Below, in pieces: positions 53,871 through 62,310 of a stretch of DNA of 64,000 nucleotides. This DNA is from an uncultured Lachnospiraceae bacterium (GTDB taxonomy: Bacteria > Bacillota > Clostridia > Lachnospirales > Lachnospiraceae): NCBI GenBank assembly GCA_910587635.1, contig CAJUNB010000003.1:91204-155203 (forward strand). Direction: 5' to 3'. Both the position numbers and the translations under genes were made by a program. The notes under the pieces were generated by a model. That model had not been told where the DNA came from. It was given only the letters and a program-made list of their open reading frames with translations, and did not search any database. How positions within the stretch are numbered: position 1 is the stretch's first letter; each line of letters begins with the position of its first letter.

Positions 53871-55373
53871 ATGAAACCGGTTATAATGTTTATAGTTGTA
53901 TTACTTCCTGTTCTAACGGGAATTTCCATTCCCCTGTTTCCTTTTCGGAAAAAAATATTTATGCCGATTTTTCTGGAAAGTCTTATTACATTAAATTCTT
54001 TGCTTGTATTTGGACTTTTGGTAAGTCCGCCGGACAATAATTTCGCTATTGTGAAATTTACCGGAGATCTGACACTTTCTTTTCGTATGGATGGCATGAG
54101 TATGGTATTTGGGGGATTGGTCAGTGCTCTTTGGCCGCTTGCCACACTCTATTCTTTTGAATATATGAAGCATGAAAAAAATAAAAAGAGTTTTTTTATG
54201 TTCTATACAATGACTTATGGTGTCACTCTTGGCATTGCTTTTGCAGAGGATCTGATGACAATGTATTTCTTCTATGAATTGCTGACTCTTGTGACGGTAC
54301 CGCTTGTCATACATACTCTTACAAGGGAAGCTGTTCTCGCCAGCAGAAAGTATCTCTATTATTCCCTGGGAGGAGCAGCATTTGGATTTCTTGGCATGAT
54401 CTTTGTCATTGTATACAGTATGTCGCCGGATTTTGTATTGGGTGGTGCCCTTGATCTTGCTAAGATAGGAAACAGAACAGATGTATTGCTTTTGATTTAT
54501 GTCTTGGCATTTTTAGGATTTGGTGTAAAGGCGGCTATTTTTCCCTTTAATGGATGGCTGCCTGATGCGGGTGTGGCACCCACCCCGGTGACAGCATTGT
54601 TACATGCGGTGGCAGTGGTAAAAGCGGGAGCTTTTGCCATTATCCGTCTGACGTACTATTGTTTTGGTGTGGATTTTTTGCAGGGTACATGGGCACAGAC
54701 TGTTGTGATGACAGTTACCATATTTACGCTTATATATGGATGCAGCAGGGCCCTGAAAGAAACTCATATAAAAAGACGATTGGCTTATTCTACAATCAGT
54801 AATCTTTCGTATATTTTATTCGGGGTGACAATAATGACGCCGCTTGGGTTATTGGGAGCGCTATCCCATATGATATTTCATGCCATTATGAAAATATGTT
54901 GTTTTTTCTGTGCCGGAGCGATCATTTATAAAACGGAAAAAAATTATATTCACGAATTAAACGGATTGGGAAAGAAAATGCCCTGGACATTCGGCATTTT
55001 TACGATAGCATCTCTGGCATTGATGGGGGTACCGGGATTATGTGGCTTTATCAGTAAGTGGAATTTGGCAAATGCGGCGATCGTTAGTGACAATGATCTC
55101 GCTTATATAGGTGTGGGAGCGTTGCTCGTATCGGCGCTTTTGACGGCAATTTATATGCTCAGTATTGTAATAAGAGCATTTTTTATGTCGAATGAGCAGC
55201 CAGACGAAGATGATGTGAATGAGAGGATAATTGTTAAAAAAGAAAATATAAAAGACCCAAATTGGCTTATGCGGTTTCCACTTGTCTTATTTGTGCTGGC
55301 GATGGTTATCTTTGGACTCTGTTCTACGCCGATTACTGAATTTTTGATCAGGGTGACAGAGGGTGTATATTAA
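53871..55373 (+). CDS. Mrp-like large antiporter subunit 3 (MnhD-like)
   Basis: 500 residues, about 14 helices. FYELLTLVTVPLVIHT (Glu near 135), FGVKAAIFPFNGWLPDAGV (Lys near 220) and AVAVVKAGAFAIIR. The ATG at 53871 has AGGAGGG 6 bases upstream; the ATG at 53865 abuts that site and is less likely. Clearly a paralogue of subunit 2. Confidence 0.93.
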   Translation: MKPVIMFIVVLLPVLTGISIPLFPFRKKIFMPIFLESLITLNSLLVFGLLVSPPDNNFAIVKFTGDLTLSFRMDGMSMVFGGLVSALWPLATLYSFEYMKHEKNKKSFFMFYTMTYGVTLGIAFAEDLMTMYFFYELLTLVTVPLVIHTLTREAVLASRKYLYYSLGGAAFGFLGMIFVIVYSMSPDFVLGGALDLAKIGNRTDVLLLIYVLAFLGFGVKAAIFPFNGWLPDAGVAPTPVTALLHAVAVVKAGAFAIIRLTYYCFGVDFLQGTWAQTVVMTVTIFTLIYGCSRALKETHIKRRLAYSTISNLSYILFGVTIMTPLGLLGALSHMIFHAIMKICCFFCAGAIIYKTEKNYIHELNGLGKKMPWTFGIFTIASLALMGVPGLCGFISKWNLANAAIVSDNDLAYIGVGALLVSALLTAIYMLSIVIRAFFMSNEQPDEDDVNERIIVKKENIKDPNWLMRFPLVLFVLAMVIFGLCSTPITEFLIRVTEGVY

Positions 55374-55387
55374 AGGAGGCGATTTGA

Positions 55388-57568
55388 TTGAAGAATATGA
55401 TAATGATGGGTTATATAGAGGGAAATCCGATGTTATTTCTTTGCGTATTGTTTCCTTTTGTTGGAGGAATTGTTTCTTATATCATTGGAAGAAAGTATAA
55501 AAAAGGAAGAGATTATTTTGCAGAAGGAATTACATTCGTTCAATTCTTACTTTTTCTGTGGCTATATTTAAATTTTAATAAAACAGGCGTACAGAGTTTT
55601 TACTGGCATGGTTTCTGTTTATTTGGGATGTATTTGAAGTTGGACGGTTTCCGGGTGTTGTATGGCCTGATAGCTTCTTTTATGTGGATGATGACAACGC
55701 TTTTTTCCGGAGAATATATGGCCCACAGTCGAAACAGAAATCGATATTACATGTTTCTTCTGTTTACTCTGGGAGCAACAACAGGGCTGTTTTTATCGGA
55801 AGAGTTGCTGACAACTTTTCTTTTCTTTGAAATGATGTCTCTTATGTCCTATGTATGGGTCATTCATGACGAAACAAAGGAAGCTGTGAAAGCGGCGGGA
55901 ACATATTTGGCTGTTGCTGTGATCGGCGGGCTTGTCATGCTTATGGGCCTGTTTCTCCTTTATACGATGGCAGGTGCAGGGACAGGAGAAACAGGGTATT
56001 TGTTAGTTGATGAGCTGCGGACAATGGTGTTATCCCATTCATCACCGGGACTTCTGTGGCCGTCCGCTCTCTGTTTGTTCATTGGATTTGGGGCAAAGGC
56101 AGGCGCATTTCCGCTCCATATATGGCTGCCTAAGGCGTATCCTGCAGCGCCGGCACCAGCATCAGCCCTGTTGTCCGGTATGCTGACAAAAGCAGGTATT
56201 TTTGGCATTCTTATCATAAGCTGTCATATGTGCTGGCACAATGGCAGTTGGGGAAAACTGTTACTTCTGCTGGGGTTGATTACGATGGTGTTAGGTGCCG
56301 TTTTGGCGCTTTTTTCTGTCGATATGACAAGAATTCTGGCCTGTTCTTCTCTGTCCCAGATTGGATTTATCCTTGTAGGTATCGGTATGATAGGGCTGCT
56401 GGGAGAGTGGAATATAATGGCAGTGCGGGGAACGCTGCTTCATATGATAAATCATTCTCTGTTAAAGCTCGTGTTGTTTTTGGCAGCAGGTGTAGTCTAT
56501 ATGAATGTTCGTCAGAGGAATTTGAATGAGATCAGGGGATTTGGTCGAAATAAACCATTCCTGCATGTGGTCTTTCTTATCGCTGCTCTGGGGATCAGCG
56601 GCGTGCCATTGTTGAATGGATACGTGAGTAAAACGCTTCTTCATGAAAGCATTGTAGAGTTTGGAGAGTTACTTGTCTCAGAAAAAATACAGATGTTATA
56701 TTTAACGGTAGGGCAGATGAAGGTGATCGAGTGGATTTTCCTAATCAGTGGTGGACTTACGGCTGCCTACATGTTGAAACTTTATGTGGCAATTTTCATA
56801 GAAAAAAATACAACTGCTGAAAAGCAAGAAGAATACAATTTGTTAAAAGATGATTATATAAATAATAAGAGTAAATTTGCTCTTGGTTTAAGTACAGGTG
56901 TTATTGGAATTTTAGGATTGATGCCCTATGTAACAATGGATAAGCTGGCAGACCTGGGGCAGGGTTTTCTGGAAATGGAGGTACAGGGAATAAGAGTAAA
57001 TTATTTTTCTTTCACGAACTTAAAAGGTGCGACCATATCCCTTTTGATTGGGGGAGCTGTATATGTACTTCTTGTCAGGCCATGGATGATGACTTTAAGA
57101 GAGGACGGAAAAAGAGAGTATTGTAACAGATTTCCTGAGTATCTGGATATGGAAAAAATATTGTATCGTCCCATAATGCTCACTATCTTACCTTTTATTG
57201 GGACAGTTATTAGTAGAATAGGTGATACTTTCTTGGATGGCTTTATAGTAATACTACGTAAAACGATTTATAAAGACAGTCCGTTGCCCTATGAATTGAC
57301 AGAAGGAACAAAAGTAACCCACATGACAGGCCAGATTTTAGATCATATCGTTTACTATTTGAAACGTCTTGGAGCGCTTCGAAAAGAGAAGAGGCCAAAT
57401 TATGAGAAGAGATTTGAGCATAAACTGGCTGTCATTCATGCTGCTGTGAAAGAATACAACAGTATCATTTCCCGAAGTATGTCCTTTGGGCTGTTTCTCT
57501 TCTGTGTGGGATTCCTGCTTACGATGCTATACTTACTCTACTTTTACTATACAGTGATTTCTAAATAG
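55388..57568 (+). CDS. Mrp-like large antiporter subunit 4 (MnhA/NuoL-like, extended)
   Basis: 726 residues. Core with FFEMMSLMSYVWVIHD (Glu near 147) and FGAKAGAFPLHIWLPKAYP (Lys near 236), then a C-terminal extension of about 220 residues with more helices, a basic cytosolic stretch (YYLKRLGALRKEKRPNYEKR) and a last helix. Such extensions in NuoL/MbhH-like subunits form a lateral helix along the complex. The start is TTG at 55388, 8 bases after GGAGG. It ends the operon. Confidence 0.92.
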   Translation: MKNMIMMGYIEGNPMLFLCVLFPFVGGIVSYIIGRKYKKGRDYFAEGITFVQFLLFLWLYLNFNKTGVQSFYWHGFCLFGMYLKLDGFRVLYGLIASFMWMMTTLFSGEYMAHSRNRNRYYMFLLFTLGATTGLFLSEELLTTFLFFEMMSLMSYVWVIHDETKEAVKAAGTYLAVAVIGGLVMLMGLFLLYTMAGAGTGETGYLLVDELRTMVLSHSSPGLLWPSALCLFIGFGAKAGAFPLHIWLPKAYPAAPAPASALLSGMLTKAGIFGILIISCHMCWHNGSWGKLLLLLGLITMVLGAVLALFSVDMTRILACSSLSQIGFILVGIGMIGLLGEWNIMAVRGTLLHMINHSLLKLVLFLAAGVVYMNVRQRNLNEIRGFGRNKPFLHVVFLIAALGISGVPLLNGYVSKTLLHESIVEFGELLVSEKIQMLYLTVGQMKVIEWIFLISGGLTAAYMLKLYVAIFIEKNTTAEKQEEYNLLKDDYINNKSKFALGLSTGVIGILGLMPYVTMDKLADLGQGFLEMEVQGIRVNYFSFTNLKGATISLLIGGAVYVLLVRPWMMTLREDGKREYCNRFPEYLDMEKILYRPIMLTILPFIGTVISRIGDTFLDGFIVILRKTIYKDSPLPYELTEGTKVTHMTGQILDHIVYYLKRLGALRKEKRPNYEKRFEHKLAVIHAAVKEYNSIISRSMSFGLFLFCVGFLLTMLYLLYFYYTVISK

Positions 57569-57868
57569 GAGAGGGTTGGGCAGAATAGAAACTTACTACA
57601 ATATTATATAAAATAAACAGAAATAAAATCATAAATTAATTTTATTAAAATATATTAAGAATATTGACATATAAGAACATATATTATTCATCAAACTATA
57701 GCTGTATTATAAAGAAAAATTTTTGTAAAAATAAACAGTAGCTTTTTAAAATAGATTTTCATTCCATACGAAATTTCATCAATTGTTAAAAAGAGATTTA
57801 ATAAAAAAGAGAATCTTGTGAAAGATTCTCTTTTTGTTTATAAGAAAAAACTATATTGAAAATTGTAT
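57569..57868. other. AT-rich intergenic region
   Basis: 300 bases of very AT-rich DNA between the end of the antiporter operon and the PocR gene. Apart from the terminator at 57803-57836, nothing with a clear signal is seen. Confidence 0.6.
57803..57836. terminator. Bidirectional terminator after the PocR gene
   Basis: AAAAAAGAGAATCTT (57803-57817) and AAGATTCTCTTTTT (57822-57835) around a GTGA loop. It lies between convergent transcripts and can serve both. Confidence 0.9.
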
Positions 57869-58645
57869 TTAATTTAAAGAAGACAGTACAGAAATGGTCT
57901 CTGTGATTTCAGCTACAGACTTTTCAATGTCATTATAAATAACAGCTGATTGGGAAGAAAGATCTTGCATGCTCTTTGCAACAACAGCAAAACCGACACC
58001 GGCTTCTCCGCTTCTGGCAGCTTCAATACTCGCATTGAGAGAAAGGATTTTCTGTCTGTTGGCAATCGTTTTTAAATGACTGGTATTATTATTTATTGCC
58101 TGAACTTGTTCAGAAGACTTATGAATTTCTCTCTGAAGAATATCCTGATGGTTTGCATTGGAATAACGATGATATTCCAGATTGACCATCTGATTGACTA
58201 CAATACCAAATAGATCTGCTGCATCACGTATTTTGGATTCTGAAGCAATAGGCACTTTACGAAGAGCTTTTATGTAATCTTCGGGGTTGATACCGAGATC
58301 CTGGGCTGTTTTGCGAAATTTGTCCTCGTCCGGGACAACGGGAAGAACCTGCCCGCCAATAACGGCACCAACTTTTTCACCATTGACAATAATATCAATA
58401 GAGAAATCCATGAGCCCTGCATGACAGAAATAGCAGCCTTTGCCTTCTGCATCGCACTTCTTACAAAGAAGATTTCCTTTTGTGCTGCCACGGGTATATT
58501 TCATGCAAAAGTCAGTAAAATTACTGCCTTCCGTTAAATACTCACCTTTTGCATCTATTGCAATTGCCGCCAGCCCGGTGGCATTGGAAAATTTATCCTG
58601 TATGTCCTGTAATTTTGACACATCCATAAAATCTCTGATTTCCAT
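57869..58645 (-). CDS. Soluble PocR-domain / methyl-accepting-type signalling protein
   Basis: 258 residues. An N-terminal PocR ligand-binding domain (about 1-165) shows a Cys cluster: Cys47, Cys61, Cys64, Cys71 and Cys74 (LLCKKCDAEGKGCYFCHAG). A short C-terminal part matches the chemoreceptor hairpin tip region (LKTIANRQKILSLNASIEAARSGEAGVGFAVVA). It has no membrane segment and no HTH. It probably senses a small molecule, possibly with metal, and signals by CheA/CheW-like contact. No che gene is in the window. AGGTCACA precedes the ATG. Confidence 0.88.
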   Translation of the reverse strand: MEIRDFMDVSKLQDIQDKFSNATGLAAIAIDAKGEYLTEGSNFTDFCMKYTRGSTKGNLLCKKCDAEGKGCYFCHAGLMDFSIDIIVNGEKVGAVIGGQVLPVVPDEDKFRKTAQDLGINPEDYIKALRKVPIASESKIRDAADLFGIVVNQMVNLEYHRYSNANHQDILQREIHKSSEQVQAINNNTSHLKTIANRQKILSLNASIEAARSGEAGVGFAVVAKSMQDLSSQSAVIYNDIEKSVAEITETISVLSSLN

Positions 58646-58739
58646 TGTGACCTCCCGATTTTTTCAAGTAGTTTTGTGCAATTATTATACTATAAAAGCT
58701 GTTATTCTACAATAAAATTTAATATATTTGAAAATTCTG

Positions 58740-59759
58740 CTATATATTTTCTGCAATACGAATATCTGCCTTGACATAATTCAATTCTTTTTCCGGAAAT
58801 TCTCCGGCAGCCAGGTAATTAAAAAGTATGTTTAAAGACTGGGAACCCTGAAGAAAAGGCTGCTGACAGATCGTTGCGGAAATAATCCCCTGTTTTACGA
58901 AATCGCGAGTGGTAGTTACTGCATCATGAGAAATGATAGTGATGTTTGCCTCCCTTCCTATTGTAGTGACCGCTTTGCATCCACCGTAGACACCACCTGC
59001 AGCGAAATAAAGAGCGTTGATTTCCGGGTGTTCCTGTAATAGTTTTTCTGTAACATGGAAACTCTCTACCTCATCATCCTGGTTTTGAATAATAGCTGTA
59101 ATATGAACGTGAGGGTATTTTTCAGAAATACAGTGTTGGAATCCGGCCAACCTGTCCGTATGACAGAGAATTTGACGGGAGCCCAGAATAATACCCACAT
59201 AAATTTCTCCTTTTGTCATAAGCCCCATCAGCCCACCGGCAGTTTGTCCTGAAAGGAAATAATCACTTCCTACATAGGCAATACGTTTGGAATGATCAAT
59301 ATCCGTATTGACAGTGACGACAGGAATATTTATTTCACATAAACAATTAATTTTAGCAGCAATTTCCGGGGCATTATAAGGTGCCAAGACAATGCCATGG
59401 ACTTCCTGGGACAGAAGATCATCTATAGCGGCGATCTGTAAAGCGGCATCATAGGAAATCTGTTTTATCATGACAGAACAATTATAACCTGCCAGTCGTT
59501 CTTCCTGATAACGGATCCCTTTCATGACTTCATCAAAAAAAGGATTGTTGTTGTCAAAAAGAATAACTCCCAGCTTTAAGCGTTTTTTTTGGGCAGCTAG
59601 AGTGAGTCCGGCTTTATTGGGCTTATAATTCAGTGCTTTGGCAATTTCCAATATTTTTTCTGCTGTTTTTGCACTGACACTTCCCCGGTTGTTCAAAACA
59701 CGATCCACAGTACCTCTGGAGACACCGGCAAGTTCAGCAATTTCTTTGATCGTAGCCAT
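58740..59759 (-). CDS. LacI family transcriptional regulator
   Basis: 339 residues: HTH at 1-25 (IKEIAELAGVSRGTVDRVLNN) and a ribose-binding-protein-like effector domain. ATG follows GAGGAAG. It is divergent from xylB and its 302-base upstream gap holds two CGTGCACG sites, so it most likely controls xylB-DUF4867-isomerase and perhaps itself. Effector unknown, presumably a pentose, deoxysugar or derivative. Confidence 0.93.
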   Translation of the reverse strand: MATIKEIAELAGVSRGTVDRVLNNRGSVSAKTAEKILEIAKALNYKPNKAGLTLAAQKKRLKLGVILFDNNNPFFDEVMKGIRYQEERLAGYNCSVMIKQISYDAALQIAAIDDLLSQEVHGIVLAPYNAPEIAAKINCLCEINIPVVTVNTDIDHSKRIAYVGSDYFLSGQTAGGLMGLMTKGEIYVGIILGSRQILCHTDRLAGFQHCISEKYPHVHITAIIQNQDDEVESFHVTEKLLQEHPEINALYFAAGGVYGGCKAVTTIGREANITIISHDAVTTTRDFVKQGIISATICQQPFLQGSQSLNILFNYLAAGEFPEKELNYVKADIRIAENI

Positions 59760-59857
59760 ATGGCACTTCCTCTGTCCAATTAGTTATCTGTCTTTACATC
59801 TACAAAAGTAGCATGATATAAAAGGAATGTCAATGAAACAGGCACAGAAAATAATGT

Positions 59858-59867
59858 GCGTGCACGC
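59858..59867. promoter_or_regulatory. Putative LacI-type operator 1
   Basis: GCGTGCACGC, a perfect 10-base palindrome in otherwise AT-rich DNA, with the core CGTGCACG shared with the site at 60000-60007. It lies 25 bases upstream of the LacI-gene -35. Confidence 0.7.
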
Positions 59868-59999
59868 TTTTGTAAATATCCACAAAAGAGACAGATAAAA
59901 TGAAGAAAAAAAGCGGCTAATTCGGGCATTTTTACGAAAAATTAGGAAATAAGTAAAGACTATTGATTTTTAATTTTAATAATTGTATGATAATAAAAA

Positions 60000-60007
60000 C
60001 GTGCACG
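60000..60007. promoter_or_regulatory. Putative LacI-type operator 2
   Basis: CGTGCACG followed by GGCACG, just past the xylB -10 and so over the transcription start. It is the expected spot for repression; 141 bases from site 1, a distance allowing looping. Confidence 0.72.
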
Positions 60008-60061
60008 GGCACGATGCGATTAAAAAATATATTACGGCTATATGAATAAGGAGGGTACATA

Positions 60062-61531
60062 ATGCTGTATATTGGTATTGATCTGGGGACATCGGCAGTT
60101 AAACTTTTATTAATGGATGAAAAAGGAAACATTCAGAAAATTGTTTCAAAAGAATATCCACTGTTTTTTCCTCATCCGGGGTGGTCTGAGCAGAATCCGG
60201 AAGATTGGTATACGGAAACAGTTGCCGGATTGAAGGAGTTGCTTGCTGACTGTGATAAATCCCAGGTGGCGGGAATCAGTTTCGGTGGACAGATGCATGG
60301 ACTTGTTATATTGGATGAAGCGGATCAGGTAATCCGTCCGGCGATTTTGTGGAATGATGGCAGGACTTTTGAAGAATGCGATTATCTGAATCATGTGATC
60401 GGTAAGGATAAGCTGTCTGAATATACGGCCAATATTTCATTTACAGGCTTTACGGCACCTAAAATTCTGTGGGTGAAAAATAAGGAACCGGAGAATTTCA
60501 ACAGAATTAAAAAAATTATGTTGCCAAAAGATTATATTGCCTATAAGCTCACGGGCGTGCATTGTACGGACGTATCGGATGCTTCTGGTATGTTGATTTT
60601 TGATGTGAAAAATCGATGCTGGTCTAAAGAAATGTGCGAGATTTGTGGAGTCAAGGAAGAACAACTGGCGAAGATTTATGAAAGTTACGAGTCTGTAGGA
60701 ACAGTGCTTCCTGAAATTGCAAAGGAATTGGGGATCAGCGAAACTGTAAAAGTGGCGGCCGGAGCAGGTGACAATGCGGCTGCTGCAGTGGGTACCGGAA
60801 CAGTGGGAGATGGGATGTGTAATATTTCCCTTGGCACGAGCGGGACAATATTTATTTCTTCCAGGAAGTTTGGAGTGGATAAATTTAACGCCCTGCATTC
60901 TTTTGCCCATGCGGACGGTCATTATCATCTGATGGGATGTATGCTCAGTGCAGCTTCTTGTAATAAATGGTGGATGGATGACATCATTGGTACCGATGCT
61001 TATGGGGAAGAACAGAAAAAAATAACAAAACTGGGAGAAAATAAAGTATTTTTCCTGCCCTATCTGATGGGAGAGCGTTCTCCTCACAACAATCCCAATG
61101 CCAGGGGAACATTCATCGGCATGACAATGGATACAACGAGAGCAGATATGACCCAGGCTGTCTTGGAAGGGGTTGCGTTTGCATTAAGAGATTCTTTTGA
61201 AGTGGCAAAAGAGCTTGGTATTAAAATTGAAAGAACAAAGATCTGTGGCGGCGGAGCAAAGAGCCCTCTTTGGAAACAGATTATTGCTAATGTGTTGAAT
61301 ATTAAAGTGGATGTGCTGGAAAGTGAAGAAGGACCGGCTATGGGCGGTGCTATGCTGGCGGCTGTTGCCTGTGGAGAATATGGAAGCGTGGAAGAGATTG
61401 CGGATAAACTTGTTAAAGTAGTAGATACAGTGGAACCTGTACCTGAACTTGCAGAGAAATATGAAAAAAGATATGCACAGTTCCGAAAAATATATCCGGC
61501 ATGCAAGGAACTCTTTAATGATATTATATAG
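60062..61531 (+). CDS. xylB: Xylulokinase-like FGGY kinase
   Basis: 489-residue FGGY carbohydrate kinase. YIGIDLGTSAVKLLLMD (phosphate-1), GAGDNAAAAVGTG (phosphate-2) and GGGAKSPLWKQI (adenosine) are clear, and ISFGGQMHGLV is the xylulokinase-type substrate loop. AAGGAGGGT precedes the ATG. With no xylose isomerase but a fucose-isomerase-like gene downstream, the true substrate could be another ketose. The name xylB is by similarity. Confidence 0.88.
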   Translation: MLYIGIDLGTSAVKLLLMDEKGNIQKIVSKEYPLFFPHPGWSEQNPEDWYTETVAGLKELLADCDKSQVAGISFGGQMHGLVILDEADQVIRPAILWNDGRTFEECDYLNHVIGKDKLSEYTANISFTGFTAPKILWVKNKEPENFNRIKKIMLPKDYIAYKLTGVHCTDVSDASGMLIFDVKNRCWSKEMCEICGVKEEQLAKIYESYESVGTVLPEIAKELGISETVKVAAGAGDNAAAAVGTGTVGDGMCNISLGTSGTIFISSRKFGVDKFNALHSFAHADGHYHLMGCMLSAASCNKWWMDDIIGTDAYGEEQKKITKLGENKVFFLPYLMGERSPHNNPNARGTFIGMTMDTTRADMTQAVLEGVAFALRDSFEVAKELGIKIERTKICGGGAKSPLWKQIIANVLNIKVDVLESEEGPAMGGAMLAAVACGEYGSVEEIADKLVKVVDTVEPVPELAEKYEKRYAQFRKIYPACKELFNDII

Positions 61532-61593
61532 GATTTCAGGCAATATGCCTGTGAATCAATATAACTATATTAAATAGAAAGAAGGGGTAAGAA

Positions 61594-62214
61594 ATGAAAA
61601 TTTATAATGTAGCGGATCCAAAATTCCGTAAATATGGTCAAGTCCTTCAGGGATATGATTTTACGGAAATATTGGAAAAAATGCAGGATACACCGCTTCC
61701 TGCGGACGGGGTTGTCTATGAACCTTCAGTGAAAGAATTAGAAGAGCTTCCGATTTTTGAAGAACTTCAGAACAGAGGATTTGGGGAAGTTCCGATTCAG
61801 ATCGGATATTGCAACGGTAATAACCACAAATTAAATGCGCTGGAATATCACAGATGTTCGGAAATCAACATCGGAGCGACGGATATGATCGTATTATTGG
61901 GTCGTCAGGAAGATGTAAAAGAAGATTTCACATATGATACTTCTCTTGTAGAGGCATTTTTGATTCCAAAAGGAATTGGTGTGGAATTGTTTGCTACGAC
62001 ACTTCACTATGCTCCCTGCAATGCAGATGAAGGCGGATTTAAAGGTGTGGTAGTGCTTGGCAGAGGAACAAATTTCCCTCTTTCCAAAGAGCACAGTGCA
62101 GATGGAGAAGATAAACTGCTTGCGGCAGCAAATAAATGGCTGATCGGACATGCGGAAGGCGGTTTGCCGGAAGGGAGCTTCCTTGGACTGAAAGGAGAGA
62201 ATCTCACTGTCTGA
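61594..62214 (+). CDS. DUF4867 family protein (cupin-like)
   Basis: 206 residues of the DUF4867 family, often found beside sugar isomerases and kinases. A pattern of beta-strands with VEAFLIPKGIGVELFATTLHYAPCN suggests a cupin-like barrel, perhaps with metal ligands His and Glu. It may be a sugar mutarotase, isomerase or lyase, but no function is established to my knowledge. AAGGGG precedes the ATG; 62 bases after xylB. Confidence 0.82.
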   Translation: MKIYNVADPKFRKYGQVLQGYDFTEILEKMQDTPLPADGVVYEPSVKELEELPIFEELQNRGFGEVPIQIGYCNGNNHKLNALEYHRCSEINIGATDMIVLLGRQEDVKEDFTYDTSLVEAFLIPKGIGVELFATTLHYAPCNADEGGFKGVVVLGRGTNFPLSKEHSADGEDKLLAAANKWLIGHAEGGLPEGSFLGLKGENLTV

Positions 62215-62310
62215 TCTGGCAGAAGGTATATGGCTAAAATTTTGTACATAAATGATTTCCTTATAATATAGAGGAAAAATATTTTATATGATATCGAGGA
62301 GGATAAAACA

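Larger units (their letters stand above)
59760..60061. promoter_or_regulatory. Divergent regulatory region, LacI regulator / xylB
   Basis: 302 bases. LacI-gene promoter (minus): TTGACA at 59828-59833, 17-base spacer, TACTTT at 59805-59810 with TGC ahead of it. xylB promoter (plus): TTGATT 59963-59968, 17 bases, TATGAT 59986-59991. A further inverted repeat CTTTTGT/ACAAAAG lies at 59867-59888, and CTAC/GTAG at 59800-59811 overlaps the LacI-gene -10. Confidence 0.75.
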
